Of a stretch of 64,000 bases of DNA, positions 42,959 to 51,922 are shown in pieces. The DNA is from Streptomyces tanashiensis (GTDB taxonomy: Bacteria > Actinomycetota > Actinomycetes > Streptomycetales > Streptomycetaceae). Location: NCBI RefSeq assembly GCF_014648895.1, contig NZ_BMRZ01000008.1:1-64000 (forward strand). The letters are read 5' to 3'. Each line of letters begins with the position of its first letter. Positions within the stretch are counted from its first letter, which is position 1. The notes under the pieces are model-generated. The model was not told where the DNA came from, did not search any database, and saw nothing but the letters and a program-made list of their open reading frames with translations. The position numbers were made by a program, and so were the translations under genes.

Positions 42959-43168
42959 CCGCGATCGACCGCGATCCTCGGCACGGCCGACCGCCCCTGG
43001 CAGCGGGCCGCGCGACACGGCTGCCCGTGGACCCGGCCTGAGCCCGACCCGGTCTGCCCCCGGCCCGGCCGACCCTCGACCCGGTCTGCCCTCGCCCCGT
43101 CCCGCCCCCGTCCCGGGCGCCGGGAGGGCGACCGGGAATCCCTGCCGGCCCAGCGCGTTGAAGCCTCC

Positions 43169-43330
43169 GTGAGCACCTGCCCCGATGGCATCCGCTTCTC
43201 CGTCCTCGACCGCTCCCGCACCCGGGAGGGCGAGGACGCTCCTCAGGCGCTGCGCGACACCGCGCGCCTCGCGCGGGAGGTGGAGGCCCTCGGCTACCAC
43301 CGCTTCTGGGCGCACCGTGCACCCTGCTAG
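43169..43330 (+). pseudogene. LLM oxidoreductase, N-terminal fragment (left half of a split gene)
   Basis: GTG 43169 opens a frame reading STCPDGIRFSVLDRSRTREG, EDAPQALRDTARLAREVEAL, GYHRFW and then AHRAPC before TAG at 43328. The first 47 residues are the N-terminus of MsnO8-type luciferase-like flavin monooxygenases. In such proteins FW is followed by an HHG-containing segment, which is missing here. The rest of the same family appears at 48916-49455. The coding sequence therefore breaks at about 43313. Confidence 0.75.
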
Positions 43331-43439
43331 CGAGATACCTTGCAGGTCAGAGCCACTAGACCTCCCTACCGGCCGCCAGCCGCCATGCGACCGCTTCAAA
43401 CCAAGGCCGCGCCCTCGTGAGCACCATCAAGCACCGCCC

Positions 43440-43607
43440 CGGGGTCCTCGCGCCGGCGACGTCGTCGTCGTCGTCGTCGACCACACCTACCGCCAAGCCA
43501 TCACCACAGCCGGCTCCGGCTGCGCAACGCCCCTCGACGCCGAGCGCTACCTCGCCGCCCTCAGCGACAGCAGCACCAACGTCGACATGGCACAGGTCGA
43601 CGCCTGA
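43440..43607 (+). pseudogene. Thioredoxin reductase C-terminal remnant
   Basis: The frame ending at TGA 43605-43607 reads AGDVVVVVVDHTYRQAITTA, then GSGCATPLDAERYLAAL. The TrxB C-terminus reads GVFAAGDVVDHTYRQAITAAGSGC. GVLA precedes it in a different frame, showing a one-base shift. The GTC codon run (43461-43478) is expanded from two to six copies. Only the last 50 or so residues remain. It lies just inside the left edge of the insertion described in the findings. Confidence 0.65.
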
Positions 43608-43611
43608 CTGA

Positions 43612-43639
43612 CTGGCCCCCACCCGCGGGTGGGGGCCAG
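43612..43639. terminator. Perfect 28-bp palindrome, terminator-like
   Basis: CTGGCCCCCACCC and its complement GGGTGGGGGCCAG are separated by only GC, five bases after the trxB remnant stop. This is probably the original trxB terminator carried along with the fragment. Confidence 0.7.
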
Positions 43640-43805
43640 CGTTCACGCCACCGACGTACGGCCCCGGCTCTTCCACGCGGCCTCCGCATCACAGCCGAGG
43701 TCGCTTCGAAGCCGGCCGGATGGCCGAGCGCGCCGCTGGCCGCCAGCGTCGCGCACGTCGAGCACTCCCCCAGACGAAGGCACTGCCTCCGCAGCGCGAA
43801 CTGCT

Positions 43806-43990
43806 TCAAGCGCCAAGCCGCTTGTGCCGTGAGAGCAACTCGCCGAAGAACGTGTGCAGCATGGCGGAAGCATCTGGGCGAGCAAGCTCGTGGCCGCCGA
43901 AGCGGTAGATGTCGTAGCCCATGAGGCTGAGCCGCCGGTCCTCGGCGGCCATCTCCGAATAGAGCCTGGGCGACGCCTTCCCGGTTGCGT
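43806..43990 (-). pseudogene. C-terminal remnant of an unknown protein
   Basis: The minus strand reads SPRLYSEMAAEDRRLSLMGY, then DIYRFGGHELARPDASAMLH, then TFFGELLSRHKRLGA and TGA at 43806-43808. The GYDIYRFGGxEL pattern with a closing helix is a familiar C-terminal module of nuclease-like or unnamed Streptomyces proteins, but I cannot name the family. Upstream coding sequence is lost. It is another decayed piece inside the inserted segment. Confidence 0.4.
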
Positions 43991-44195
43991 CGGAGCGGCT
44001 GCCGCGCCACCGGTGTCAGGCTCGCCGCCTCCGTGTCCGCACCCGCTCGGATGTGTGTCGGCCACCGCGCGGTGGTGTATCAGGCGTGTATCAGCCCAGG
44101 TCGGAGGCGTGCCGACGGCCCTCCGGCCGTGCCGGAGGTGCGTGAGGGTGAGGCATGATGGAGGACCTGTCCCGTCCCGTGCCCGAGGGATGTAC

Positions 44196-44918
44196 ATGTC
44201 TGATTCCGTGTCGGCGCCCGCGCCCGCGCCCGTGACGGTCCTGCTCGTCGAGGACGACGAGGTGATCCGGCGGTCCGTCGCGATGGCCCTGGAGCGCTAC
44301 GGCTACCGCGTGCTCGTCGCGGCCGACGGACTGACCGGGCTCGAACTCTTCCGGGAGGGGCGGCACGACCTGCTGCTGCTCGACGTGATGCTGCCGGGCC
44401 TGGACGGCATCGGGCTGTGCCGGCGCATCCGGGAGACGGCCACGGACCCGATCCTGATGATGTCGGCGCGCGGCGACGCCCTCGACGTGGTGTCCGGCCT
44501 GGAGGCCGGGGCCGACGACTACGTGGTCAAGCCCGTCGACACCCCTGTCCTGGTGGCGCGGATCCGTTCGCTGCTGCGCCGGGCCGCCTTCGTGCCCCCG
44601 GTAGCCGAACCGGCCGGCCCCGCGGAGCCGGCCGGCCCGCTGGTCTTCGGCGACCTCTCCCTCGACCCTGCGGCCCTGGAGGTCCGCAGGGGCGGCGAGC
44701 GGATCGCTCTCGCCCCCACCGAGCTGCGGCTTCTGCTCGAATTCGCCGCGCACCCCGGGATCGTGCTGGACCGTCAGACCCTGCTGCGCGAAGTGTGGGA
44801 CTACGGCTGGGACGGCGACACCCGGGTCGTCGACCTGTGCGTGCAGCGACTGCGCAAGAAGATCGGCGCCGAGCACGTCGAGACGGTCCGGGGCTTCGGC
44901 TACAAGTGGAAGCGGTGA
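44196..44918 (+). CDS. OmpR-family response regulator (CseB-like)
   Basis: The 240-residue regulator has a receiver domain with acidic pocket D20/D21, phospho-acceptor D63 (LLLLDVMLPGLDG), MMSARGD and Lys in VKPVDTP. An OmpR winged helix follows (LAPTELRLLLEFAAHPGIVLDRQTLLREVWDYGWDGDTRVVDLCVQRLRKKIG). Sequence recalls CseB, which responds to cell-envelope stress. ATG 44196 is preferred because GAGGG lies 6 bases before it; an ATG at 44190 abuts it. The stop overlaps the kinase start by four bases. Confidence 0.85.
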   Translation: MSDSVSAPAPAPVTVLLVEDDEVIRRSVAMALERYGYRVLVAADGLTGLELFREGRHDLLLLDVMLPGLDGIGLCRRIRETATDPILMMSARGDALDVVSGLEAGADDYVVKPVDTPVLVARIRSLLRRAAFVPPVAEPAGPAEPAGPLVFGDLSLDPAALEVRRGGERIALAPTELRLLLEFAAHPGIVLDRQTLLREVWDYGWDGDTRVVDLCVQRLRKKIGAEHVETVRGFGYKWKR

Positions 44919-46174
44919 GCGGGGGTCCCCGGGGAGCGGACAGGGGCCTGGTGCCGCACTTCCGCTCGCTGCGCTGGAAGATCGTCCTCCTGGCGGCGCT
45001 GGCCTGTGCTTCGATGGCGCTGACGGTCGGCGTGCTGGTGCACGACTCGGTGCTGCGGCGGTCCATGCACGAGGGCGCGGGCAGGGCCCACGTGGCGCTG
45101 GCGACAGCCTTGGAGGACGCCACGGTCGCAGGTGAGGACGGGCCCCGGGTGTCCCCCGGGGAGCTGCCCGAGGCCCTGCTGAGGCAGGTCGAGCACGGCG
45201 GCGAGGCCACACTCTACGAGAACGAGCCCCCGGCCCCCGTCTTCTGGGCGGCCCGGCGGGAGGGCGGGAAGTTGTACGCGGTCGAGGTCGACATGACCGC
45301 CGACCTGCTGACCCGGCAGGCCTTGGACCGTCACATGTGGAAGTACTCGCTGCTCACGCTGGGCGTCGTCGTCCCCGCCACGGCCCTGGCGACGGAGCTC
45401 CCCGCCCGGCGGCTGCGCCGGGTGGCCCGCACGGCCCGCCGCATCACGGCGGGCGACCTCGACGCCCGGACGGGGACGGTCCGCGGGGGCGACGAGGTCG
45501 CCGAGATCTCGGCCGTGGTCGACTCGATGGCCGACAGCCTCCAGCAGCGGATCGACACCGAGCAGCGCTTCACCGCCGACGTCGCACACGAGCTGCGCAC
45601 CCCGCTGATGGGCCTGGTCACGTCGGCGGAACTGCTGCCCGAGGGCGAGGTGACGGACATGGTCCAGAGTCGGGTGCGGGTGCTGCGCGACCTGGTGGAG
45701 GACCTCCTCGAGATCTCCCGGCTCGACGCGGGCGCCGAGACGTCCCAGCCGGGACCGGTCGACCTGGCCGCCCTCGTCCGGGACTCGGTGGCGCGGACGG
45801 GCCTCGCGGCGCGGGTGACCGAACGGGAGGCGGCAGTGGTCGAGTCGGACCCCCGGCGCCTGGACCGTATCGTCTCCAACCTCGTCGTCAACGCCCACCG
45901 GCACGGCGCAGGCCGGGTGGAAATCGCCGTCGCCGGCCGGACGGTGACGGTCCGGGACCACGGCCCCGGCTTCCCGGCCGACCTGCTGTCCCACGGCCCC
46001 CAGCGGTTCCGTACGGGCTCGGCCGAGCGGGGGCACGGGCACGGCCTGGGCCTGACGATCGCGTCCGGCCAGGCGAGGGTGATCGGGGCGACCCTGGACT
46101 TCGCCAACGCCCCGGACGGAGGGGCGGTCGCGACCCTGAGCCTGCCCCAGGACGGGCCACCTTCCGAGGTGTGA
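44915..46174 (+). CDS. Sensor histidine kinase, partner of the adjacent regulator
   Basis: The 419-residue membrane kinase has helix 1 (VLLAALACASMALTVGVLV, residues about 22-40), an extracellular loop of about 100 residues and helix 2 near 145-160 (YSLLTLGVVVPATALATEL). HAMP and dimerisation domains carry phospho-acceptor H225 in ADVAHELRTPL. A HATPase has N box NLVVNAHRHG and G boxes DHGPGFPADLL and GHGHGLGLTIA. The signal is unknown; the downstream cell-wall genes suggest an envelope ligand or antibiotic. Translation is coupled to the regulator. Confidence 0.85.
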   Translation: MSGGPRGADRGLVPHFRSLRWKIVLLAALACASMALTVGVLVHDSVLRRSMHEGAGRAHVALATALEDATVAGEDGPRVSPGELPEALLRQVEHGGEATLYENEPPAPVFWAARREGGKLYAVEVDMTADLLTRQALDRHMWKYSLLTLGVVVPATALATELPARRLRRVARTARRITAGDLDARTGTVRGGDEVAEISAVVDSMADSLQQRIDTEQRFTADVAHELRTPLMGLVTSAELLPEGEVTDMVQSRVRVLRDLVEDLLEISRLDAGAETSQPGPVDLAALVRDSVARTGLAARVTEREAAVVESDPRRLDRIVSNLVVNAHRHGAGRVEIAVAGRTVTVRDHGPGFPADLLSHGPQRFRTGSAERGHGHGLGLTIASGQARVIGATLDFANAPDGGAVATLSLPQDGPPSEV

Positions 46175-46611
46175 CCCCATCCCTGGGACGGCCCGCCGGC
46201 GGGTGGCCCGGCGGTACCGGGACGGCCTGCCCGTCGAGGCACGATTCGGCGTCCCCGGGAGCTCCGCCTGTCGGGGCCGGCCCCGTTCCCGGGACGGCGC
46301 ACCGGCCGGTGGCCCGGCCGTACCGGGACGGTCTGCCTGCCGGCGAACGACCCTCGCCGTCCCGGGCCGGTCGCCTGTCGGACGTTCCCGCCCTCGGGCA
46401 CTCGCTCCGCGTCGCCCGGCCGGGCCGCCGCCACACCCCGCCGATGCGTCGAACTCGCCGGCCAGCGCGCGTCCGCTCGCCGCCGCCCCGTTGATACACG
46501 ACCGATGGGTTCCCGAGCGCGGGCCGAGCTCTCCCGACCGTGGGGCGGAGACCTCGTCCCCGGAGTCTTGCTGCCGTACCGATCCCGTACCGCAGCCCCT
46601 GGAGGCGGCCC
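46175..46611. other. 437-bp gap with a direct repeat
   Basis: No credible gene is present. A 30-bp direct repeat (GGTGGCCCGGCGGTACCGGG plus 10 bases) occurs at 46202-46231 and, with two changes, at 46308-46337. The repeat may reflect duplication. The promoter of the carboxypeptidase operon should lie near the end. Confidence 0.6.
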
Positions 46612-47565
46612 GTGTCCCTTCCCCGTACCCCCCGTCATCGCCTCGTCAGCGGTGCCCTTTCCCTGGCCCTGCTGACGGCCCTGGGCATCGCCGTAGCCTC
46701 GCCCTCCGGTGCGCCTCCGATGACGGGTGACGAGCGACTGCCGGTTTCCGATGTCGGCCCGCTCCCGTGGCCGCAGGACGGCCAGAGCGCCGTCGAGCTC
46801 GAAGGGACCGGTTCGCTGGGCGAGCGGGGCGGGCATCGGCCAGTACCGATCGCGAGCCTGACGAAGGTGATGACCGCCTACGTCATCCTCAAGGAGCACC
46901 CGCTGCGGCCTGACGAGGGAGGTCCCCTGATCGAAGTGGATCGGACGGCCGCGTACGAGGCGGGGGTCGGCGGCGAGTCGACCGTCCCTGTACGGCCTGG
47001 CGAACGCTACTCCCAGCGCCGGCTGCTGGAACTGCTCCTGATCCCCTCCGGAAACAACGTCGCCCGTCTGCTGGCCCGCTGGGACTCCGGCAGCCAGGCG
47101 GCCTTCGTGGCGAAGATGCGGCGCGCCGCCGGACGGCTCGGCATGAAGGACACGGTCTACACGGGGGCGAGCGGCATCGAGCCGACGACCACGAGCACCG
47201 CGGCCGACCAGGTGAGGCTGACGCGGGCCGCGATGGAGCACCCGGTCTTCCGGGAGATCGTGGCCACCCGCGAGACCACCGTCCCCGGCCTCGGGACGAT
47301 CACCAACACCAATCCCCTGCTGGACACCCCGGGCGTTCTCGGCGTCAAGACCGGCTCCAGCACCCCGGCGGGCGGGAACCTCCTGTGGGCCTGCGAGGTG
47401 CGCGTCGGCGGTACGCCCCGGCTGCTGGTGGGCGCCGTCCTGCACCAGCGGGCGAACACGACGCCCGCCGAGGGGCTCCGCGCCGCAGTCGACGCCAGCC
47501 GCGGCCTGCTCACCGCCGTCCGCGACCGGCTGGCCGCCGCCGGAACGGAGGGCCGGGGACGATGA
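46612..47565 (+). CDS. D-alanyl-D-alanine carboxypeptidase (serine penicillin-binding type)
   Basis: The 317-residue exported enzyme has a signal/anchor helix (LVSGALSLALLTALGIAVA). The three penicillin-binding motifs are S82-L-T-K85, S146-G-N148 and K246-T-G248. It trims the terminal D-Ala from peptidoglycan stem peptides. GTG 46612 follows GGAGG by 6 bases. It overlaps the VanJ-like gene (ATGA), so both are translated from one message. Removal of D-Ala by this enzyme type can reduce glycopeptide targets, as VanY does with a different fold. Confidence 0.85.
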   Translation: MSLPRTPRHRLVSGALSLALLTALGIAVASPSGAPPMTGDERLPVSDVGPLPWPQDGQSAVELEGTGSLGERGGHRPVPIASLTKVMTAYVILKEHPLRPDEGGPLIEVDRTAAYEAGVGGESTVPVRPGERYSQRRLLELLLIPSGNNVARLLARWDSGSQAAFVAKMRRAAGRLGMKDTVYTGASGIEPTTTSTAADQVRLTRAAMEHPVFREIVATRETTVPGLGTITNTNPLLDTPGVLGVKTGSSTPAGGNLLWACEVRVGGTPRLLVGAVLHQRANTTPAEGLRAAVDASRGLLTAVRDRLAAAGTEGRGR

Positions 47566-48650
47566 CCGCGACGACACGCCCGGACCCCGCCGCGGCGCCG
47601 GACGGCACGGCGGCACGGTCCCTTCCCTCCACCGGGGCGGGCGGCACGACGGTCGGCCCGGACCGCGCCCCCGGGGCCTCGGACCGCGCGGCGGACGCCG
47701 GGGCGCGCCGACGATGGTGGCGACGCCGCGGGGTGGCGGTCACGGGCTGCTCCGTCCTCCTCGCGGTGGGCGTCGCGGGCCACGGGCTGCTCCCCAGGCT
47801 GCCCGGACGGCTGAGCAGTCTGGCCGAGACCCTGCTGCCCTGGAGCGCACTGGCCGTGCCCGTGCTGGTGGCCGCGGCCCTGCTGCGGCGGGCGCGGGTG
47901 GCGGCGGCGGTGGCCCTCGTGGTGCCGGCGGCGGCCTGGCTGGCGGTCTTCGGCGGGGCCCTCGCCGACAAGACGTCCCCCGGCGGGGACCTCACGCTGG
48001 TCAGCCACAACGTCAACCAGGCCAACCCCGACCCCGAGGGAACCGTGCGAAGCCTGCTCGCCGCCGGGGCGGACGTACTGGCGCTGGAGGAGCTGAGTCC
48101 GGCCACGGCGCCCGCCTACGAGCAGGCCCTCGCGGAGGCCTACCCGTACCACTTCTACCAGGGCACGGTGGGCCTGTGGAGCGTCCATCCGCTGAGGGAC
48201 GCGCGGGCCGTGCCGATCATGCCGTGGACGCGGGCGATGCGGGCCACGGTGGACGCGCCCGGCGGGCGACTGGCCGTGTACGTCGCCCACCTGCCGTCCG
48301 TCCGCGTGGGCCCGGCCGGATTCACCGCCGGGGCGCGCGACGAGGCGCTGGGCCTGCTTGCGGCGGAGGTACGGGCCGAGCCCGTCCGGCGCGTCGTCGT
48401 CATGGGCGACCTCAACGGCTCCACCGACGACCGCGCACTGCGGCCCCTCACCGACCGTCTTGCCTCAGCACAGGCCGCGGCGGGCGCGGGCTTCGGCTTC
48501 ACCTGGCCGGCGCGCCTGCCGGCCGTCCGGATCGACCAGATCCTTCTCGGGGGCGTCCGGGCCGCTTCGGCATGGACCCTCCCCGCGACGGCCAGCGACC
48601 ACCTTCCGGTAGCGGCCCGGATCCACCTCTCCCCGGACCCCGCTCCCTGA
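47562..48650 (+). CDS. VanJ-like membrane endonuclease/exonuclease/phosphatase-fold protein
   Basis: The 362-residue protein has a long polar N-terminus, three transmembrane helices (about 57-77, 86-107, 112-132) and an extracytoplasmic EEP domain. Motifs are TLVSHNVNQANPDPEG, VLALEELSP, TVGLWSVHPL, VVMGDLNGSTDD and ASDHLPVAARI, which hold the Asn, Glu, Asp/Asn and His metal and catalytic residues. The layout matches VanJ of the Streptomyces van cluster and StaP, which confer teicoplanin resistance and are thought to act on undecaprenyl-linked phosphate. It overlaps the carboxypeptidase gene by four bases. Confidence 0.8.
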   Translation: MTATTRPDPAAAPDGTAARSLPSTGAGGTTVGPDRAPGASDRAADAGARRRWWRRRGVAVTGCSVLLAVGVAGHGLLPRLPGRLSSLAETLLPWSALAVPVLVAAALLRRARVAAAVALVVPAAAWLAVFGGALADKTSPGGDLTLVSHNVNQANPDPEGTVRSLLAAGADVLALEELSPATAPAYEQALAEAYPYHFYQGTVGLWSVHPLRDARAVPIMPWTRAMRATVDAPGGRLAVYVAHLPSVRVGPAGFTAGARDEALGLLAAEVRAEPVRRVVVMGDLNGSTDDRALRPLTDRLASAQAAAGAGFGFTWPARLPAVRIDQILLGGVRAASAWTLPATASDHLPVAARIHLSPDPAP

Positions 48651-48859
48651 TGATGGGTGGGTGGTCGTTGGGTGCGAGGTGGGGCGAAGCGGCGACCGCT
48701 CTTGTCCTCGCTGAGCGCTGGGAGGTTGCGGACACGGCATACGACCGTGCCCTCGTCGCCGAGCCCCCCAGGCGCCGCGCATCGCCCCGCAGCAGCGGGA
48801 GTTCACCCGCCCCAGGGGCAGCCCGCCGTTCCAACGGTACTCGGCCGAATCCGGGTCCC

Positions 48860-48928
48860 GGCTCACTCGGCCGGCCACGCACCCGCCCCACGGCGGTGGC
48901 CGCGGACAAGGCCTACCCGCCGAGGGCC
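48860..48928 (+). pseudogene. DDE transposase scrap (IS5-type)
   Basis: One frame reads SLGRPRTRPTAVAADKAYPP followed by RA. This is the strand-turn segment of IS5-like transposases (GRPRTRP-x-VxADKAYSSRA, the Asp being the second catalytic residue). No further transposase sequence is readable on either side. It abuts the right-hand LLM fragment, so it marks the junction. Confidence 0.55.
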
Positions 48929-49455
48929 TGCGGGTGCCGCCCTTCGTGCTCGCGACCGGGGAGGGCGCCGGGATCGCCGCGGCGGCCGGGCTGCCCCTGG
49001 TGATCGGTGACCTGCGCGGCCGGGACAGGCTGCTGAACGCCGTCGACACGTACCGCGCCTCGTTCCGCCCGTCCCCCTGGGCGGCCGAGCCGTACGTGGT
49101 CGTCGCGGGGACGGTCGCGGTGGCCGCCGCCGAGGCGGAGGCGCGGCGGCTGCTGATCCCGGAGGCCTGGTCGCTCGCGTACTCGCGGACCCGCGGCGTC
49201 TTCCCGGCGCTCGCCGCGCCCGAACGGATCGGGGTCCTGCCGATGACGGAGAAGCAGCGCGGCCTGTACGAGGCGGGGCTCGAAGGGCATGTGCACGGCA
49301 CGGAGGAGCAGGTGGCCGAAGCGCTGCAGCGAGCGGTGAAGGAGACCGGGGCGCAGGAGGTGCTGGTCACCACGAGCACGTACGACCGGGCGGCGCCGAG
49401 CGAGTCGTACCGCCGGCTCGCCCGGGCCGTCGGTCTGACGCCGCGGATCCCCTGA
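48916..49455 (+). pseudogene. LLM oxidoreductase, C-terminal fragment (right half of a split gene)
   Basis: The frame from LPAEGLRVPPFVLATGEGAG to GLTPRIP (stop 49453-49455) gives about 180 residues of an MsnO8-type luciferase-like monooxygenase: GLPLVIGDLRGRDRLLNAVD, PYVVVAGTVAVA, LLIPEAWSLAYSRTRG, EVLVTTSTYDR. It has lost the N-terminus and middle. A frame-internal GTG at 48934 could start a truncated protein but has no ribosome site. It pairs with the N-terminal piece at 43169-43330; about 100 residues are missing between them. Confidence 0.75.
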
Positions 49456-49538
49456 CGCATCCGCCCGTGTCCGCCGGGGTCGTCGCGACCCCGGGGGACC
49501 CATCGGGGCAAACGCGGACCATTCGATAAGGTCGCCCC

Positions 49539-51908
49539 ATGCAAGACTCCCCCCACGATCCGTACGTCCGCGTCCGCGGTGCCCGTGAGCACAATCTCGC
49601 CGGGGTCGACGTCGACATCCCGCGTGACGCGCTCGTCGCGTTCACCGGGGTCTCCGGTTCCGGCAAGTCGTCGCTGGCCTTCGGGACGATCTACGCCGAG
49701 GCCCAGCGCCGCTACTTCGAGTCGGTGGCCCCGTACGCGCGGCGGCTGATCCACCAGGTGGGGGCGCCCGCGGTCGGTGAGATCACCGGGCTGCCGCCGG
49801 CGGTCTCGCTGGAGCAGCGCCGGTCGTCCCCGAACGCCCGCTCCTCCGTGGGGACGGTGACCACTCTCTCCAACTCCCTGCGGATGCTGTTCTCGCGGGC
49901 CGGGCGCTATCCGGCGGGTGCGGAGCGGCTCGACTCCGACGCCTTCTCCCCCAACACGGCCGCGGGCGCGTGCCCTTCGTGTCACGGCCTCGGGCTGATC
50001 CACGACACCAGCGAGGAACTCCTGGTCCCCGACCCGGATCTGTCGATCCGTCAGGGTGCGATCGCCGCCTGGCCGGGCGCCTGGCAGGGGAAGAACCTCC
50101 GGGACGTCCTCGACACCCTGGGGTACGACGTCGACCGGCCGTGGCGGGAGCTCGACGCGAAGGACCGGGAGTGGATCCTCTTCACGGACGAGCAGCCGGT
50201 CGTCACCGTGCACCCGGTGCGGGAGGCGGGCCGTATCCAACGCCCTTACCAGGGTACGTACATGAGCGCGCGCCGCTATGTGCTGCGCACCTTCTCCGAC
50301 TCGAAGAGCCCGTCCCTGCGCACGAAGGCGGAGCGCTTCCTCACCAGCGCGCCCTGCCCGGCCTGCGGCGGCGGCCGGCTGCGGCCCGAGGCGCTCGCGG
50401 TCACCTTCGCCGGCCGGAACGTCGCCGAGCTCGCCGCGCTGCCGCTCACGGCCCTGTCCGCTCTTCTCTCGACGGCCGCGGCGACGGCGGCGGAACCCGC
50501 GGAGACGGCTCGGGTCCTCACCGAGGACCTCGTCGCGCGGATCGGCACGGTCACCGAACTCGGGCTCGGGTATCTCAGCCTGGACCGCGCCACCCCCACC
50601 CTCTCCAACGGCGAGCTCCAGCGGCTGCGGCTCGCCACGCAGCTGCGCTCCGGCCTCTTCGGCGTGGTGTACGTCCTCGACGAGCCCTCCGCCGGGCTGC
50701 ATCCCGCGGACACCGAGGCGCTGCTCGTCGTCCTCGACCGGCTCAAGGCGGCCGGGAACTCGGTCTTCGTCGTCGAGCACCACCTCGATGTCGTACGGCA
50801 CGCCGACTGGCTCGTGGACGTCGGGCCGCGCGCCGGTGTGCACGGCGGGCGGGTGCTGCACAGCGGGCCGCCGGAGGAGCTGGCCGGCGTCGAGGCGTCC
50901 GCGACCCGGCGGTTCCTCTTCGACCGGGCACCGGCGCCCGCGCGGGCCGTACGGGAACCGGCGGGCTGGCTGCGGCCGGGCCCGGTCACCCGGCACAACC
51001 TGCGGGCGGTGGACACGGCCTTCCCGGTCGGCGTCCTCACCGCCGTCACCGGCGTCTCGGGCTCCGGGAAGTCCACCCTCGTCGACGCGCTGACCGAGGA
51101 GGTGGCGGGCGTGGCACGCCTGGTGGCGGTGGACCAGCGGCCGATCGGCCGGACGCCGCGCTCCAACCTCGCCACGTACACGGGCCTCTTCGACGTCGTG
51201 CGCAAGCTGTTCACGGACACCGAGGAGGCCCGGGCGCGCGGGTACAAGGCGGGCCGGTTCTCCTTCAACGTGCCCGGTGGCCGCTGCGAGACCTGCCAGG
51301 GCGAGGGCTTCGTCTCGGTGGAACTGCTCTTCCTGCCCAGTACGTACTCCCCCTGCCCCGACTGCCGCGGCGCCCGCTACAACCCCGAGACCCTGCAGGT
51401 GCGGCTGCGCGGCCTCAGCATCGCCGAGGTGCTCGACCTGACCGTCGAGTCGGCGGCGGCGTTCTTCGACGACACCCCCGCGGCGGCACGGAGCCTGCGC
51501 GCCCTCCTCGACGTGGGACTCGGGTATCTGCGGCTCGGGCAGCCCGCCACCGAGCTGTCCGGCGGCGAGGCGCAGCGCATCAAGCTCGCCTCGGAGCTCC
51601 AGCGGCCGCGCGGCGCCCCCACGCTCTACGTGCTGGACGAGCCGACGACCGGCCTGCACCCGGCCGACGTGGAGGTCCTGATGCGCCAGCTCCACGGCCT
51701 CGTGGACGCCGGGCACTCGGTGGTCGTCGTCGAGCACGACATGGACGTCGTCGCCACCGCCGACTGGGTCGTCGACCTGGGTCCCGGCGGCGGCGACGAG
51801 GGCGGCCGGGTGGTGGCGGCGGGTCCCCCGGACCGGGTGGCGCGGGCGGCGGAGAGCCGCACCGCGCCGTACCTGGCCCGGGCCCTGGGGTTCGGCGAGC
51901 GGCGCTGA
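49539..51908 (+). CDS. Short UvrA paralogue (UvrA2/DrrC-like)
   Basis: The 789-residue protein is a tandem ABC ATPase: Walker A TGVSGSGKSSLAFGTIYAEAQRRY near residue 37, zinc-site CPSCHGLG and CPACGGG, then signature LSNGELQRLRLATQLR and VYVLDEPSAGLHP. The second half has TGVSGSGKSTL, CETCQGEG, CPDCRGARYNPETL, LSGGEAQRIKLASEL and VLDEPTTGLHP. At about 790 residues it lacks some of the domains of full UvrA (about 950). Class II UvrA proteins help with drug tolerance or damage handling. ATG 49539 has only a weak upstream AAGG. Confidence 0.85.
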   Translation: MQDSPHDPYVRVRGAREHNLAGVDVDIPRDALVAFTGVSGSGKSSLAFGTIYAEAQRRYFESVAPYARRLIHQVGAPAVGEITGLPPAVSLEQRRSSPNARSSVGTVTTLSNSLRMLFSRAGRYPAGAERLDSDAFSPNTAAGACPSCHGLGLIHDTSEELLVPDPDLSIRQGAIAAWPGAWQGKNLRDVLDTLGYDVDRPWRELDAKDREWILFTDEQPVVTVHPVREAGRIQRPYQGTYMSARRYVLRTFSDSKSPSLRTKAERFLTSAPCPACGGGRLRPEALAVTFAGRNVAELAALPLTALSALLSTAAATAAEPAETARVLTEDLVARIGTVTELGLGYLSLDRATPTLSNGELQRLRLATQLRSGLFGVVYVLDEPSAGLHPADTEALLVVLDRLKAAGNSVFVVEHHLDVVRHADWLVDVGPRAGVHGGRVLHSGPPEELAGVEASATRRFLFDRAPAPARAVREPAGWLRPGPVTRHNLRAVDTAFPVGVLTAVTGVSGSGKSTLVDALTEEVAGVARLVAVDQRPIGRTPRSNLATYTGLFDVVRKLFTDTEEARARGYKAGRFSFNVPGGRCETCQGEGFVSVELLFLPSTYSPCPDCRGARYNPETLQVRLRGLSIAEVLDLTVESAAAFFDDTPAAARSLRALLDVGLGYLRLGQPATELSGGEAQRIKLASELQRPRGAPTLYVLDEPTTGLHPADVEVLMRQLHGLVDAGHSVVVVEHDMDVVATADWVVDLGPGGGDEGGRVVAAGPPDRVARAAESRTAPYLARALGFGERR

Positions 51909-51922
51909 CCGCTCCCCCGCGA

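Noticed and set aside
44196..48650. A full vancomycin-resistance cluster
   Set aside because: vanH, vanA and vanX are absent, so only the VanJ-like and two-component parts are comparable.
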